Origin: Rhodosorus marinus
Taxonomy: Eukaryota > Rhodophyta > Stylonematophyceae > Stylonematales > Stylonemataceae
Assembly: GCA_029953675.1 (NCBI GenBank)
Contig: JAMWBK010000004.1
Coordinates: forward strand, 2,542,001 to 2,606,000
Direction: 5' to 3'
DNA length: 64,000 bases
Part shown: positions 1 through 11,960 of the stretch, one piece after another
How the letters are laid out: each line of letters starts with the position of its first letter
Position numbering within the stretch: position 1 is the first letter of the stretch
The notes under the pieces: generated by a model
What the model was told of the DNA's origin: nothing
The model's input: only the letters and a program-made list of their open reading frames with translations
The model's database searches: none
Position numbers and translations under genes: made by a program

Positions 1-423
1 CCTGACGTTTGGCCGTTCAAAAGAATTCTGGGCGCTGCGTCATGTGGGGTTGGGCATTGTGGTTACTGTCAGCGTGCAGTTCGGTAGAAACCACCCGAGG
101 AAGGGTGGTTCTTTTCCCGGGACAAAGATTTTAGGGGAAAGTAGGACGTTGTGCAGCTGTATAGGTGGTTGGGGGTTGGGAGGGGGATGACGAGCTGCGG
201 CTCAGCTATCTTCGGCTACAGCGTGAATCCGGTTCTAAAAATACTACGGGTTTTATAATATTAAAGATTTCCTCTATTGTTACAGCACCTTCCCGGGGTG
301 CAAATAAGTCATCACATATATGTTTTTCTTCATGATCATTCATCAGCCAACATCGCTTCCAGCCCGTGAATGGCGGCTGCCCCTTCCAATTCCTCCATTT
401 GTAGTATACACCATTCCACCATG
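1..423. other. Intergenic, nothing recognised
   Basis: No credible coding frame on either strand. It lies downstream of the kinase stop codon and is AT-rich around 230-340. It probably contains the kinase 3' UTR and polyadenylation region, but no specific signal is clear. Confidence 0.5.
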
Positions 424-2070
424 CTACGCAATCTTCAGGGTAGGTGACTCGACTTGCTGTTGATCTTCATCGCTCAAGCTTATCTTGTCGAACAAGTCCA
501 CAAGGTTCTTCTTCTCCTCCTCCTTGAACCTTTTGTAGGTGAATCCAGCAAACTGTACATCACTCTCCTTCACTTTCCACGTCTCGAGCTCTTTGCGAAA
601 GCTTCCTCTCCTGCTCTGCATGGAGCATGAAGGAGAAGACAACGGTGAACAGCTCAAGTCCCTATCCTCCGAATTGGTGGAAAGCTGGGAACTACCCCTC
701 GTTGTTTCACAAAAGTCACGCTTTTGCCTGTCACTCTCTTCCTCTTCGGGCAAGTCGAAGTATTTCAAGTCGACTCTGGACGAGAGCTGTGGGACGAAAG
801 GTGGTTCTTCACCCAGAATAGTGTCCCAATTTATGTTCCTAAAGAACGGGTGCTTCTTAATCTCTTCAACTCCGCTGCTGCCCAGCCTTGAATTCCTCCC
901 ACATAAGAGCTTGATGATTAGGTCTCGAGCCTCGTCGCTAACTGCCATCTCCGACGGGAACGTCAAGTAGGTTTCCCAATTCAACACACGGTGGCACACA
1001 TCTTCAGGTGTGATGCTGCAGAAGGGTGGATGCCCGATGAGCATCTCATACAATACACATCCGACGGACCACCAGTCACAGTCTTCGCTATAAGCATCAC
1101 CAGCCAACACTTCAGGGGCAATGTAGTCGGGAGTTCCGACGGTTGAGAATTTTTGCCTCCGCGAGAGCTTCCTCCAAGCTCCGCGCCTCGTCCAATAGTC
1201 CTCTGCCTGGGGTAAGCTTGGCTCTAGTGCGAACGTTGCCCTTCTAACTGCCTTAGAGACTGCAGGTCGGCAAAGTCTTAGAGCTTTGCTCAGGCCGAAA
1301 TCCGCTAGCGCAAGATGCCCATCTTCGGCAAACAGAATGTTGTCGGGCTTCACATCTCTATGTATTATTCCGTGCTTGTGGAGACGTTCCACCGCGAGTA
1401 CAAGTTCCGCTCCAGTCCTTGCCACGAAGTCTTCAGACACGGTCTAAAGTAGCAGAAACAAAGAAGTTCTCAGTCAGCGTCTTCTTGCTAGCCAAAATGT
1501 GCATTTTTAAAAGAAATACCTTACCACTTCGCGGGATAGTAGGCCAAGCAGGTCTCCTCCTTGTAGAAACTCCATGACCATGTAAAGATTTTCTTCGTCC
1601 TGAAACGCAAAATGCAGGGAACACCCCGAATTCTGAAGAGCGACGAGTATTGAGCGTTCCAACCATACTCTCGACACTTGATCACGTCTCAACATTTCCC
1701 TCTTTGAGAGTTTCTTCATAGCATATATGCATCCATCACGAGCATACTGTACGAGACTAACTGTCCCAAAGGATCCGGTCCCAAGGGTTTGAAGTTCCTC
1801 AAAATCACTGAGGGACACGTTTTGCATTTGGGTAAATACTTTGCACACATCCTCTCGAGACCACAGCTTCCTAATCCTATCTTTCCCCTCTTCTGACAAT
1901 GGTATCCTCTCTTCCAGCTGTGCCTCTCTCTTCAACCTAACTTCTCCGCGTTCCTTGACATTGGCGAGGCACTTCTCAATCAATACCTTACCAAACTCTG
2001 CCTTGGCAAAGTTCTTTCCAGGTCGACGCTTCATGTTCACTGTCCCCCGATCTCTCTCCAACCAACCCAT
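424..2070 (-). CDS. NDR/LATS-family AGC protein kinase (STK38-like)
   Basis: Two exons: 2070-1525 and 1443-424, with an 81-bp GT-AG intron, giving about 521 aa. A basic N-terminal helix (about 24-75) resembles the MOB-binding region of NDR kinases. The kinase domain starts near residue 90, with glycine loop GTGSFG, the Lys of YAMKK, HRD (210-212), DFG (230-232) and an APE motif preceded by FSTVGTPDYIAPE. The insert between DFG and the activation segment, and the C-terminal hydrophobic motif FAGFTY (about 480-485), are NDR hallmarks. Known family members act in Hippo/MEN-type control of growth, polarity and cytokinesis with a MOB partner and an upstream Ste20 kinase. The start is the ATG at 2070; a second ATG lies 12 codons in. 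Oddity: the usual Pro-Trp before the LHFAFQDE segment is absent (reads NSGCSLHFAF). The upstream coding strand is G/T-rich. Family call is firm. Confidence 0.9.
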
Positions 2071-5000
2071 GTTTCTTCTAATCAAAGCAGCCAACACCTC
2101 TTATAAACTCAAAAAACGAAACCGCGATTTCATGTCCCTGTCCCAAAAACTCAGCACCAACCCAACGCCTGAGGCAATCCGCATCCACACCTACCTCCAC
2201 TTGCCTATCCTGACAACATCGGCGACCTGAAAGAGAATCTTTGTGCGCACCTCATTCCCTCTTTAACCTCTACTTCAACGCTCTTCCATTCTGCCTTGCC
2301 AACACTTCCCACATCCCAAGCTGCCCAAACCAAGTCCATATAACCCTCTACCACCAACAGCCGGCTCGATATAGCTTCAACTGCACAACGTAAACCGAAA
2401 GAAAAATTCAATTTTTATCTCCAACATTTCCGTTCAGGCGCAGAAAAAAAAACAAACAAAAAAACAACACCACACACAGAAAAAAGCGAAGAAAAAAATT
2501 CTACACCCCCCCTCCTTTCCTGCTCTATAGAATTTCGAACAGATTAACCATAATTTTCTAAATTAATTCTAATACAATATATCACATTGTTTTTGAACCC
2601 CCCTGTTGAACTCGTATCTAAGAATCCCTCGCTGAGGTAAAAGAGACCACCAGCCCTTGAAAAAGAAAACTTTTTCAATTTAAACAGCAATGATTAAACG
2701 AATCGACTTTTTTTTATTAACCGTTTTTGCTTGAAGAAATTTCTCTTGCATTCCATTTTTCTTACCTCTCGACTTTGAGCGGGTTTATTTTAGTAAGTTT
2801 CTTGAAACGCCTTTGTTTTTTAAAAAAGAAGGAAGAAGAGAGTGGTCTGCTGTCAGTCAACTCAAAAAACAGGGTATTTATAAATGGAAAATCTTTGGGG
2901 TGCTTCTTTTTTTCTTTTTTTTCCGAACTGTTTTTGATTGATCAAGAGCAGTCGTCACTAGTAATTTTTTCTTCTCGAAAACTGAACACGAACCCCTTCC
3001 CCACCAACCCAAACCAAATATTCTTCTTCTTTTGCCTGTTTGGTTTTTTTTTTAGCTAGCCTGGGGTGGTAGTCAGAAGCCCTACCCCTAACCCTCCCTC
3101 CCGTCCTCCCTCCCTCCCTCCCTCCCTCCCTCCCTCCCTCCCTCCTTCCTCGCCGCTACTGAACAAAACGACCATATGTGTCACAGTTTTTTCTGATATT
3201 TGTGAAGATTAATCGCGCTTGCTGTCGCAATGAAGGGGTGGGCGAAGGGGATATTTCTCGTAAGGAGAAACATTAGCTGCTCTGTTTAGGGGTTAGCGTT
3301 TTCATCGACCGTTCTCGTTGGCGGAATTTGAATTTTGGAAATTATTTGGAATTTTATTACGGGATTGGGCGGAGGAAAACCATCCCATCTCCAATCGACA
3401 ATAGATTTCCAGCTGAAACGTTATAATCCTAGAGCGTCTCGCCGGACTCTGGATGTCCCGCTTCCCCCCCCCCTTGGAGTTGCTTCTTCTGCATGGATCG
3501 GCAGAGCTCAATGAGGTTCTCCTTAGATCCGGGCGACTAGTGTGTGGTTGTTTGGTCGGTAGGTTTATCGGTCGGTAGGTTGGTCGTTGTAGGGCATGAC
3601 TTTTTTCCCCCTTTTTTGCCATCGGGTGCGTGCAGATGCTGTGTAAGAAACAAGAAGTTGGGCCAGGATGCAGGAGTGAGTCATCAAGAAATTGACCCTC
3701 CCTCATATAGACCAACCCAGCATTAGGATTGCGTTAGTACCACGCTGGCGGCGGTTCGTTCACTGCCAATCATCGGGATCTCCGCGAGTTGTGTAGCAGG
3801 AAACTAAGAAAGACTATTTCCCGTGGCAAACAAGAAATTGCTGATTCCCACTAATTCGCGTCAACATGAACTAACTGCGGCGCCTTGATGAGGAGCACAT
3901 GCCGGCCCCACTGGCAGGCTGTTCCTCGCAAGTTCATGAGACGCAGCTGGAGGAGTCTGCGTTCTCGTCCTCGGAGGAAGTCAGTCTTCCGTGTCCTCGG
4001 AGACATTCTTCTGCCTCGCCACTCGGGCGATCCAAGCAGTTTAGTCCAAATTCTACCCCTTCCGGACGAAGGCTGCCCCCTGGACTACTTCAGTTAGGAT
4101 GGGGACGTCACGGCTGCTAGCTTCTTCAAAACAAACAATCCATCCTCTCCCCCCCCCACCCGGATGGATAAAGCGACTTCACTGCGTAAGCCGTGTTTTT
4201 CTGGACTCTAATTCACGTGAGAAGGAGCAATCAACAAAAGATCATATTTCTTAGAAAAATTAGGTGTAGGATGACCACTTATGCCCTAACCCCGAGCGAG
4301 CAACACGTAGAGCAGGAACGCTTTCACAGAAATATTCGATTCAACATCATCATAATTATTCATCCGGATTTCCGTTGCTCTAGAATTCTTTCCTTTTCAT
4401 GGACTTCCTGTTTTTTCTTCGCAAAAATGCTCGCATACCTGTGTAGTGCTATTCCCCCTCTTCCCAGGAAACATCGTGCAAACTTAATCTCAAGACTATT
4501 TACCCCCCCCCCGGTTGACGGTTTTAGGGTGATTTTATTGGTGTCCTATGTGACGATGTAGGTTGGAAAAAGATTGGACATTTGCGGAATTTTTGTTGAA
4601 ATACGTATTAAAAAGGAAAAATTCACGAAATAATGGGTCCCCTTATCCGTACAATTAACTTGCCCAATGAGGAAAATCCGTCTTTTCTACTATAAATTTA
4701 TCCTAAACTACCACCTTTCGTCTTAGTGTTGAGTTTTTTCAAATTAATCATTTTAAAATAGGCCATGTACCTAAAGTTTAGGCGTTTTACGTGCCATCTA
4801 AAAATGCTTCTGGGTACATTTTATATTCTATTCGCTTCCGACTAGGGGTCCCCAATAAAATCCACACGGAACTTGCAGCGACGATAGGGGTAGCCGAACA
4901 TCAGCTATCGTCGTTCAGCAACATCATTACCTGTCGCTAGGCGCGCAAAATAGTCTTTTTGAGGTCGAATTGCGTGATGGTTATACTCAATTAACTATTT

Positions 5001-7788
5001 TTCAGTGTTTTCACCAAACCAGCTTTGGTTTCCTAACGGCCTTTCGTGGCTGTTAGGTTCTTTCCGACCTCGTCAGCATGTTTTTGAAATTCCGAAGTTT
5101 TTTCTCCCTCTGGCAGAGAGAGAGGGAGAAGGGTCCGGTGGTCGCAATCTAAACTTGGAGCTTCAGTGACGTTTCCACAAAAAAAAAATTTCCGCGAAAT
5201 ATTTATTCGTCCAGTCCCACTTACATGGGTTAAAGCGGCAACATGTTCTCTGCCAAAAACTATTCCTAAAACGACTTCTTGCAGGGAGATTGGAATTTGT
5301 ACAATAGTGTCATTATTTTCAGTTATTTTAGTCTGTTTGCTATGCGTACTATTCAACATGATGAAAAATATACTTAACAATACTATTTTTCTTTTTAATC
5401 GCAAGAGGAACGCGAGAGGGGGGGGAACGGGCGAACCGGATAGAGGGAAAGAAAAGGGGGAGGGGGGGTGGAGAAATCGACAGGAAAAATGGGACAGCAT
5501 AACATTGGCAGGCGAGCAATTCTGGTTTTTTGGAAGAAACACATCAGAGGATCCCTATTCGTGGATTCCTTGTATTTGGGTCATCCGCTTTTTTTTTAAT
5601 TGAAGAAATACATATTCCGTTATAGTATGGACCAATGATCATCCCTCAACAACTTATGGGCAGTGAGGATTTTGCGGATTTTGTGGGATTTTGGCCAGGA
5701 GTAGGGAATTGAAATCGGAGCATGTGCGACAGCTCTGACAAAAGTTGAACTTGACACGGCAAGAAAAATTAGCAATCATCATCTTTCTTTGTTGTTGAAA
5801 GACACGAAATACGACAACGAAAACATGTGCCTATATCCACGTTCTCTCAGGGAGGAGAGCTGATCAAAGCGATGAAACACCCTCTCAGTCTAGGGGCTCT
5901 CATCCAACAGACTCAAAGTTCTTATAGGAAATGCACAGCTAACCCCCAACTTGCATCTATTGCAAACGCTGTGAAACATCCTGTGCACGAGCTTTTCCCA
6001 GACAAGCGCAGTAAAAGGTCAGCCGGGGCAGCAAGTGAGGACCACCGGAGAACGAAAATTGCTGCCTACACCTGGCGTAGGTTGCGCCCCCAAGAGATCG
6101 TGATAACGTTACGACCTGGGTTAGCCCCAATGACGCGGGGTGGTAAAAGAAGCAGGAATGTACGTCCCTCAGGTTGTCAGGTAGGTGCACAATGCGACAC
6201 CTTGGAAAAGAATCTGTGATGTAATTTTTTGTAGTGTTGATTGTACAAATAGATGCCCTGATCAGAGAAGTAATCAGTATTTTTAGATCCTTGGCCTGGG
6301 TAGGAGTACCAGACCTGTCGCATCCACAGCACAAAGAACATTGTCGAGGGCTTCACACCAAATCCCGGCACAGACAACAAGCCATGCTCGCTGTTGCGAT
6401 GTAGAGCTCCGGTTGACCTTCCTGCACTTTTTGATGCCTAGCCAGGCGATAGACTCGAACATTGCCAGTTACTGTGTAACCGCCCAAATGGGTTGTTTCT
6501 TCTGGGCAATGTTTTGCAGTCAGGTTCGAACACATCCGCCTCAATCAAGTTGCATGGAACTACCGATTTTACGCAACTTCACGCCTAAAGAAGAGCAAAG
6601 TATCCAAACCGGTTATGGATTATGTTTTGACAAGAACTAGTAGCGTAAATTCTTCAATTTTAGAATTTTTTTTATTTCCGCTCAATCCAAAGCAACAGTT
6701 CCTTTAATTACTACAGGATTTCGATATGGGAGTTGACAAGTATTTTTGTCAAGTTTAAGGGCATGTCTGCCATTTCATTTTTTTCCGGATACTGGAAAAC
6801 GATTATTTTTAACCATTCTTTTTTTCTTGAAAAGAGCGGAATTGAGAATGGGAATTTTAAGACGGCATAGGATTGGGGTTTGGCTGTCCTCAACGCTTGG
6901 AAGCAGGTGCGGAATACTCAGGAGACGGGATTTCTCCAGTCCTCCCACTGAGAATCCGCCTTAGACATTCAGTCCTCCCAACAAAAAGCCTCTACGTGCC
7001 GTCTGGGCGCGTTGATTCCCCGGGGTGCCCCTCGAGGATGTTCCTCTGAAATCCGGGCAAGCGTGGGTTGACAAGATCGACCCCTCAGAACGAGAGCAAC
7101 GGAACTGGATCCATGTCGAGTAAGTTGTGATAAGGAGCCTTTTGCATCTGTCCATTATTCCAACTGTTTGGAGGGGGCTTGGACTAGAATCCGAAAGCGT
7201 GTGTTGGGATTCGTTTTTCTGATTTCGAGACAAGTTTCTCGGACATTTACGTAGGGGTTCGCGCACTGTTGAATTTTCCGATTATTTTCTTAGCGCTCTG
7301 TCTTGAATTTTTGTGGACCCACCCGTACACAACAAATTGTGATTTATTCAGCTGTTCGCAAGTATTCGCGGGGGTCTTAAATTAACGTTTAGACTGGAGA
7401 ACCACGAGAATGCGACCAGGGAAGGCTTGATTTCGCTTGTAGTGGAGTTCCTGTACAACTAGTTGTTCTAGAGCTTGTTTTGTCTCGCAGGTCATACGAA
7501 CAAGATTTCACAGTAAAAACACAAGCTCCATGAACCCAACAGGCTTCGGGACCCGAATATTAAAAAACAATTCCCGGATTCAGCGATATTGGGAGTCCCG
7601 TGAAAGGTTCTAGCCCTCAATGTCTCCCAGCGATTAAAACCCTGCTGGCCGTATGATACAGAATAGGGGTTTTGCGGACAATCCTTGCGTTCAACCGCGA
7701 CACTGTTGAAGACTCGACTACTGGACTGTCTTGCTTTTGATACCCGCTCTGTTGTCAGCTTCTCCTCAAGGCGTTGCACTTCTGACTT
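2071..7788. other. Long intergenic region, no supported gene
   Basis: AT-rich DNA with scattered short open frames that lack family resemblance. 2100-2500 is C/A-rich on the plus strand, that is G/T-rich on the coding strand of the kinase, and is probably its promoter and 5' leader. A CCCT microsatellite lies at about 3105-3148. 5827-6219 (+) is open but unlike any family I know. An in-frame extension of the next gene occupies 7492-7788 (-); see findings. Confidence 0.5.
3105..3148. repeat. CCCT/CCTC tetranucleotide microsatellite
   Basis: About eleven tandem copies of CCTC on the plus strand, ending in CCTTCCT. Just upstream (about 3079-3098) is a single telomere-like CCCTAACCCT unit, too short to be a telomeric tract. 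Confidence 0.9.
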
Positions 7789-8606
7789 TTACGGGATTGC
7801 TCTTATCGCTGGTATCTCTGCATCCTCTCTCATTTTCATTATGAAACTCTTGAGTCTCTCCCGTATCTGCTCATTAGTTCTCATATACAAATTCCTCACC
7901 AAGTCGCCCAACTCATATGCCTCCGCCTCAATGATTCTGGTCGTCATAATCGCAATGGGGCTCTGAAGTACTAGCGAGGAACTTTGACTCACGTCCTTAC
8001 CGCCAACACCGTTCCGGAGACCCATACCTCTCAAGGAACTCAGCGATTCAAATCCAACTGGTCCCAGGGGTGGCAATTCTCGCACACTCTGAACCTTCGG
8101 AGGCGTTTGATCAGGCCAACTGTGTCCGGTGTGGTACGGATTCGCTCGAACAGCGTACCAGCCTTTTCTCAAGTTTTCATCCGGAAGCTTTCCGAAGACC
8201 CTAATGAGGAACGCCCTCTTGCTAGGCACGCTGTTCATCGACTTCATGTATTCGGAGGTGAAATAACGTAGCTGCAAAAGAAACACCAGCATTCAGCAAA
8301 GCGCGTTAGAAGATTGTATTTGGCAGCCCTTTTTCGTACCTCAAGGAGACAGTTGCAGTTGCACCTGCCTCTGCGCTTGTATTTGCGCGGACCCTTTGGA
8401 GGGTCCTTCTGCTTTCCCAATCGAAGAGAGTACTTGCACACATAGACCAGTCGTCCAGTGCTTGAGCTTCGAAGTACTAAAGTCCCCCTATCCTTCACCG
8501 CTGATACCACTTTTCCCTTTTCCGGATCCACGTACTGACCTGCAGCGTACCCACACATGAAAGTCAGACAAACAGCCCAGAACGCGACGTGGATTTCGCG
8601 GTTCAT
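7789..8606 (-). CDS. Predicted secreted protein, unknown family
   Basis: Two exons, 8606-8340 and 8271-7789, with a 68-bp GT-AG intron, about 249 aa. The ATG at 8606 gives a textbook signal peptide (MNREIHVAFWAVCLTFMCGYAAG) and is preferred over in-frame ATGs 12-16 codons upstream. The mature N-terminal half is basic, with a CNCNC cluster (about residues 82-86). The middle is Pro/Gly/Ser-rich. The C-terminal 60 residues look helical or coiled-coil. I do not recognise a family. After the TAA at 7789 the same frame stays open to 7492 and begins with another charged, coiled-coil-like stretch, so the true C-terminus is uncertain. Upstream DNA has no strong skew. It could be a lineage-specific extracellular or endomembrane protein. 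Confidence 0.55.
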
Positions 8607-8654
8607 ACCTGATTCCCAGAAACCTTTCTCCACCCATCTCTCACCCATTTCCAT

Positions 8655-11600
8655 CTCGCGTTACATCCCTCGCATTTAATGTCGTCCGTAAAGACCGAAA
8701 CCCAGGACGGCACACCGTAGTCCTCCTATGCACGGTCAATCCAAGAACTGCTCTAAAACACTGATCCACAGAAACCACCACCCTCCCTGCTCTCCATCAA
8801 GTAGCTCCGAAAACCAGCACACGTTGCTCAATAAAAACCCTAGCTCCTCATCCCATGCTGCTCCAAGAATCCCGCTTACACACCAAGAACAAACAAACTG
8901 TGGTGAGTTTTTTTTTTTTTTTGTCCTTGATCGTATAATGACACCGGAACACGCACCACCATTTCAGAACAATACTAACAAAACGTATAACTTTTGAAAT
9001 ATATTATTTCCCATATAAACAAAAACTATCAAAAAAGAAGATATACTGTCCCACACTTCGTGGGACAAAAGGACCAAGGATTTCCAATTCGATTTGCAGC
9101 CCAGGGGGTTACGGACCCACACAACGGTATTGCTGCAATTTGCTTTTCACCCCTTCCCCCTCCCGCTGATCAAGATATTTAATTTCCGATAATAATGTTT
9201 ATGTAAGAAATTGGGATTCGTTGTATTCTTTTTAGATTTATTTTATATTTTTTGCCTGATAGTTAGGGTGGGTTTCATTCTTGTGTCTTGATTCGTTGTT
9301 GAATACTCAACCGCACAATATTTATTGTAATATTGGAGATGAGTCTTTCTTTCTTTTTTCGACAAAGATGATATATGAATTCTTATATAAAAAATAAGAT
9401 AAGAAAATTGTAAAATAAAATAGGGATTTGTAAAATACATTAATAAAATCGAAAAAAGGCCGTTAGCGTGTTTTTCTTTTTGGGGTGAGCTTATCTCGAT
9501 TTTTAAAAACAAATTAAGAAAAGTGGACTTGTGTGTTCGGAGGGATCTTTTTTTGGTTTTTTGTATGTTTTTTTGTTTTCTGTTTTGCTTTTGGGTTTTT
9601 GTGGGGAAAAGGGGGGGGGGTAGTTGGTATACTTTTTTTTTGTTTTGATGAATGATTGGTTTTTTTTTTGTTCTGGTGTTGTTGTGATTGTGTAAGAATT
9701 GTGCCCAAAGGAGGAGGTTTAGCTGATTGGGCGTCTCTGTGAGTATTGAGCTGAGATACTTTTTTTGTGGTTTGAGAGTGCTATTTGGATGGGTGGATGC
9801 TCGGCGAAAATGCCAGTTGAATATGCTGGTTTTTGTTGTTTTTGGAGGGGGAGGGTGGGAGTGGTGGTGAAAATGGTTTCTGGGCTATGAAGAGTAATTG
9901 GAATCGCGCACCAGCTGTTTGTCTCAACTATTTCGTCCATCTTCAGCTGGATGTTGTGGGGATAAGCCTTCCCTCGCCCTGATAGCTTTTGAGGGTACGT
10001 ATTGAGTCTGGTTTCTGTGTTCAGTCCGTTTCGTTCACACACGAAAGTCATTCAGAAACGTTTCTTTCTTTACCATATGGCGCTCGCTGAGCATGAATCC
10101 GTGTTCGAACGCGAATGCTAAAGTGGCAAACAGTCCTCGGCGAGTAAATATCTCAGATACCTCCTGGCTCTGAATATGCGGTTGAACCATATCAAGGTAT
10201 TTTGGACCTGGTGGGGATGATTTCGATGACTTAACATAGTGATTGGGCCATTCGCTTCTTTTACACGTGTTGTGGTTGTCCCCTTCCGCGTGGGACAAGG
10301 CAGGCAGCTCCCGTCCAGAGGTTCAGCCTTCCATCAGAATCGGGATATCTTCTTTTTTATGCGATATTGACCCGCACAGAAGTGTATCGGCAACGGATCT
10401 GCTGCTTGACGGAGACACACGCGAACATAGATTTTCGGGTTGAGGACATAGCGGGGACCCAGAAGCCACAACTGGTAGAGACCAGTCAGAACAGTATTTC
10501 ACCTTCGTCAGCAAATTGGTCAAAATCCAAAACGTCTTTATCTCTCACCACTTCGAAATATAGCACTGTTCAAGTTTGGTTTATTCAGTGGCTGAGCTCC
10601 TTCTGAGGGTGCCATGGTTTCTGCAGAAGATCATACTGGCGCATAGTAGGGACCAGAAACCCCCACCCCCCCTTCCCCCCCACCCCCTTGTGTCCGGCGT
10701 GTACGATGTCCCGGAGCCGCCTAACGATTCCATTCTCGATACTAATTGATACGGAAATAGCGCAACATATGTTCCCCTCTTTTCGTATCAAATAATACTA
10801 TGATGATCGTACTCAACCGGCGTATCTGAGAATCGTTTATTGGTTAAAGGCGGATCATTGTAGCCAATTATGGAGTTGACGTTTTTTTTTCGGGACGATG
10901 ATTATGTTGAATTGCTTATTGATAGAGAAATACTATTATTGTCCGGAATGGAAGTGTTGGTCGTTCGTTCGGATTTTTGCATGTACGGCGACTTGCGCTA
11001 ACACCTCGGTGCAATTCTTGAATTGGCTGCGGACAGATCTTTCGCATCCAGTTGTTGGGACGGGAATCGTCTATGCTAAAAGCTTATGGAGGGTGGGAAG
11101 TGGAAGTCGAAACGTGCGCACAGAGCGCCTCGTCGGCTTGAATTGTAATCTGCTCACTATGCCAAGCTTCATTGCAGACGAAAAGGTCGTCTACCTCCCG
11201 TCTCCATTCTCACCCACGGAGAAAAGACTTAAAACGGAGAATACAATGTGCACGGGTTTTGCAGATGTATTTTTTTATATAAAAATTGCGGGCGTTACGT
11301 TAGTCGGGGGCTCGCGAAAAGCTTTTTTCTTGTCCGTCTAGTGCACACCTGGGAAAACACACTGGTCACATCATTACAGCATGACCTAGACCGGACGCTT
11401 CCGTGCGTGATCCCCGGGTGCCGCTCTCCGCCATTTCGGGTAAGTAAGCACCAGAATATCCTCAATCTCGATGGCAGTTGTCGCACAGGAAGCTGAACGG
11501 ATTCCAAAGCTCCGAAGTAACTCAGATCCGAAAAGACTCTTTTTACATCGGTACTAATTTGCTGTCTCCTATGAAAGGGATTATGTACTGGACTGCTTGA

Positions 11601-11960
11601 AAGCTTGAAGCACAAGGGATACGCGTGAACGATTTTCCGCCAAAAGGGCGATTTCCATGCTTCCCTTCAGCCGGCTTGTACCCCAGCTTGTCCACTATCA
11701 AGTTCCAAACCCGGAATATAAATAAATTATGGCATTCATAGCCCCGCCCCGGCGAAACCCCGGAATACCTGCAGGCAACGATTACAACCCGTGATTACTC
11801 GGGATCTTCAACAGTTCCACGCTCAACCTCCAGGTCCAAACAGCTCGTGACGACCGGGGCGGTAAACGGAGTAAATCTCGACAAGGGGGACGGTGAGTGC
11901 GACAAACCTCGCTCCTCAGCATTCTCACAGCTGCCATACCTAGAGCGGCCAAATCGAGAT
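8655..11960. other. Intergenic region with G/T-skewed block, no supported gene
   Basis: About 9480-9900 is strikingly G/T-rich on the plus strand, like the leaders in front of other genes here, yet no convincing plus-strand gene follows it. 10035-10298 (-) is open (87 codons) with fairly protein-like composition but no recognised motif. 10898-11341 (+) is open, also unrecognised. Poly-C and poly-G tracts occur near 9610 and 10655-10690. I do not call a gene. Confidence 0.45.

Noticed and set aside
3079-3098. CCCTAACCCT as a telomere or interstitial telomeric repeat
   Set aside because: Only one to two units and adjacent to a simple CCTC repeat; low complexity explains it.
6515-6560. GGTTCGAAC as a tRNA T-loop
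   Set aside because: No matching D-arm, anticodon stem or acceptor stem upstream.
5827-6640. Two overlapping plus-strand frames, possibly retroelement-derived
   Set aside because: No reverse transcriptase, integrase or other motif could be identified; left as intergenic.
10035-10523. Minus-strand frames with mildly protein-like composition
   Set aside because: No family, no consistent splice model, and stops between the pieces.
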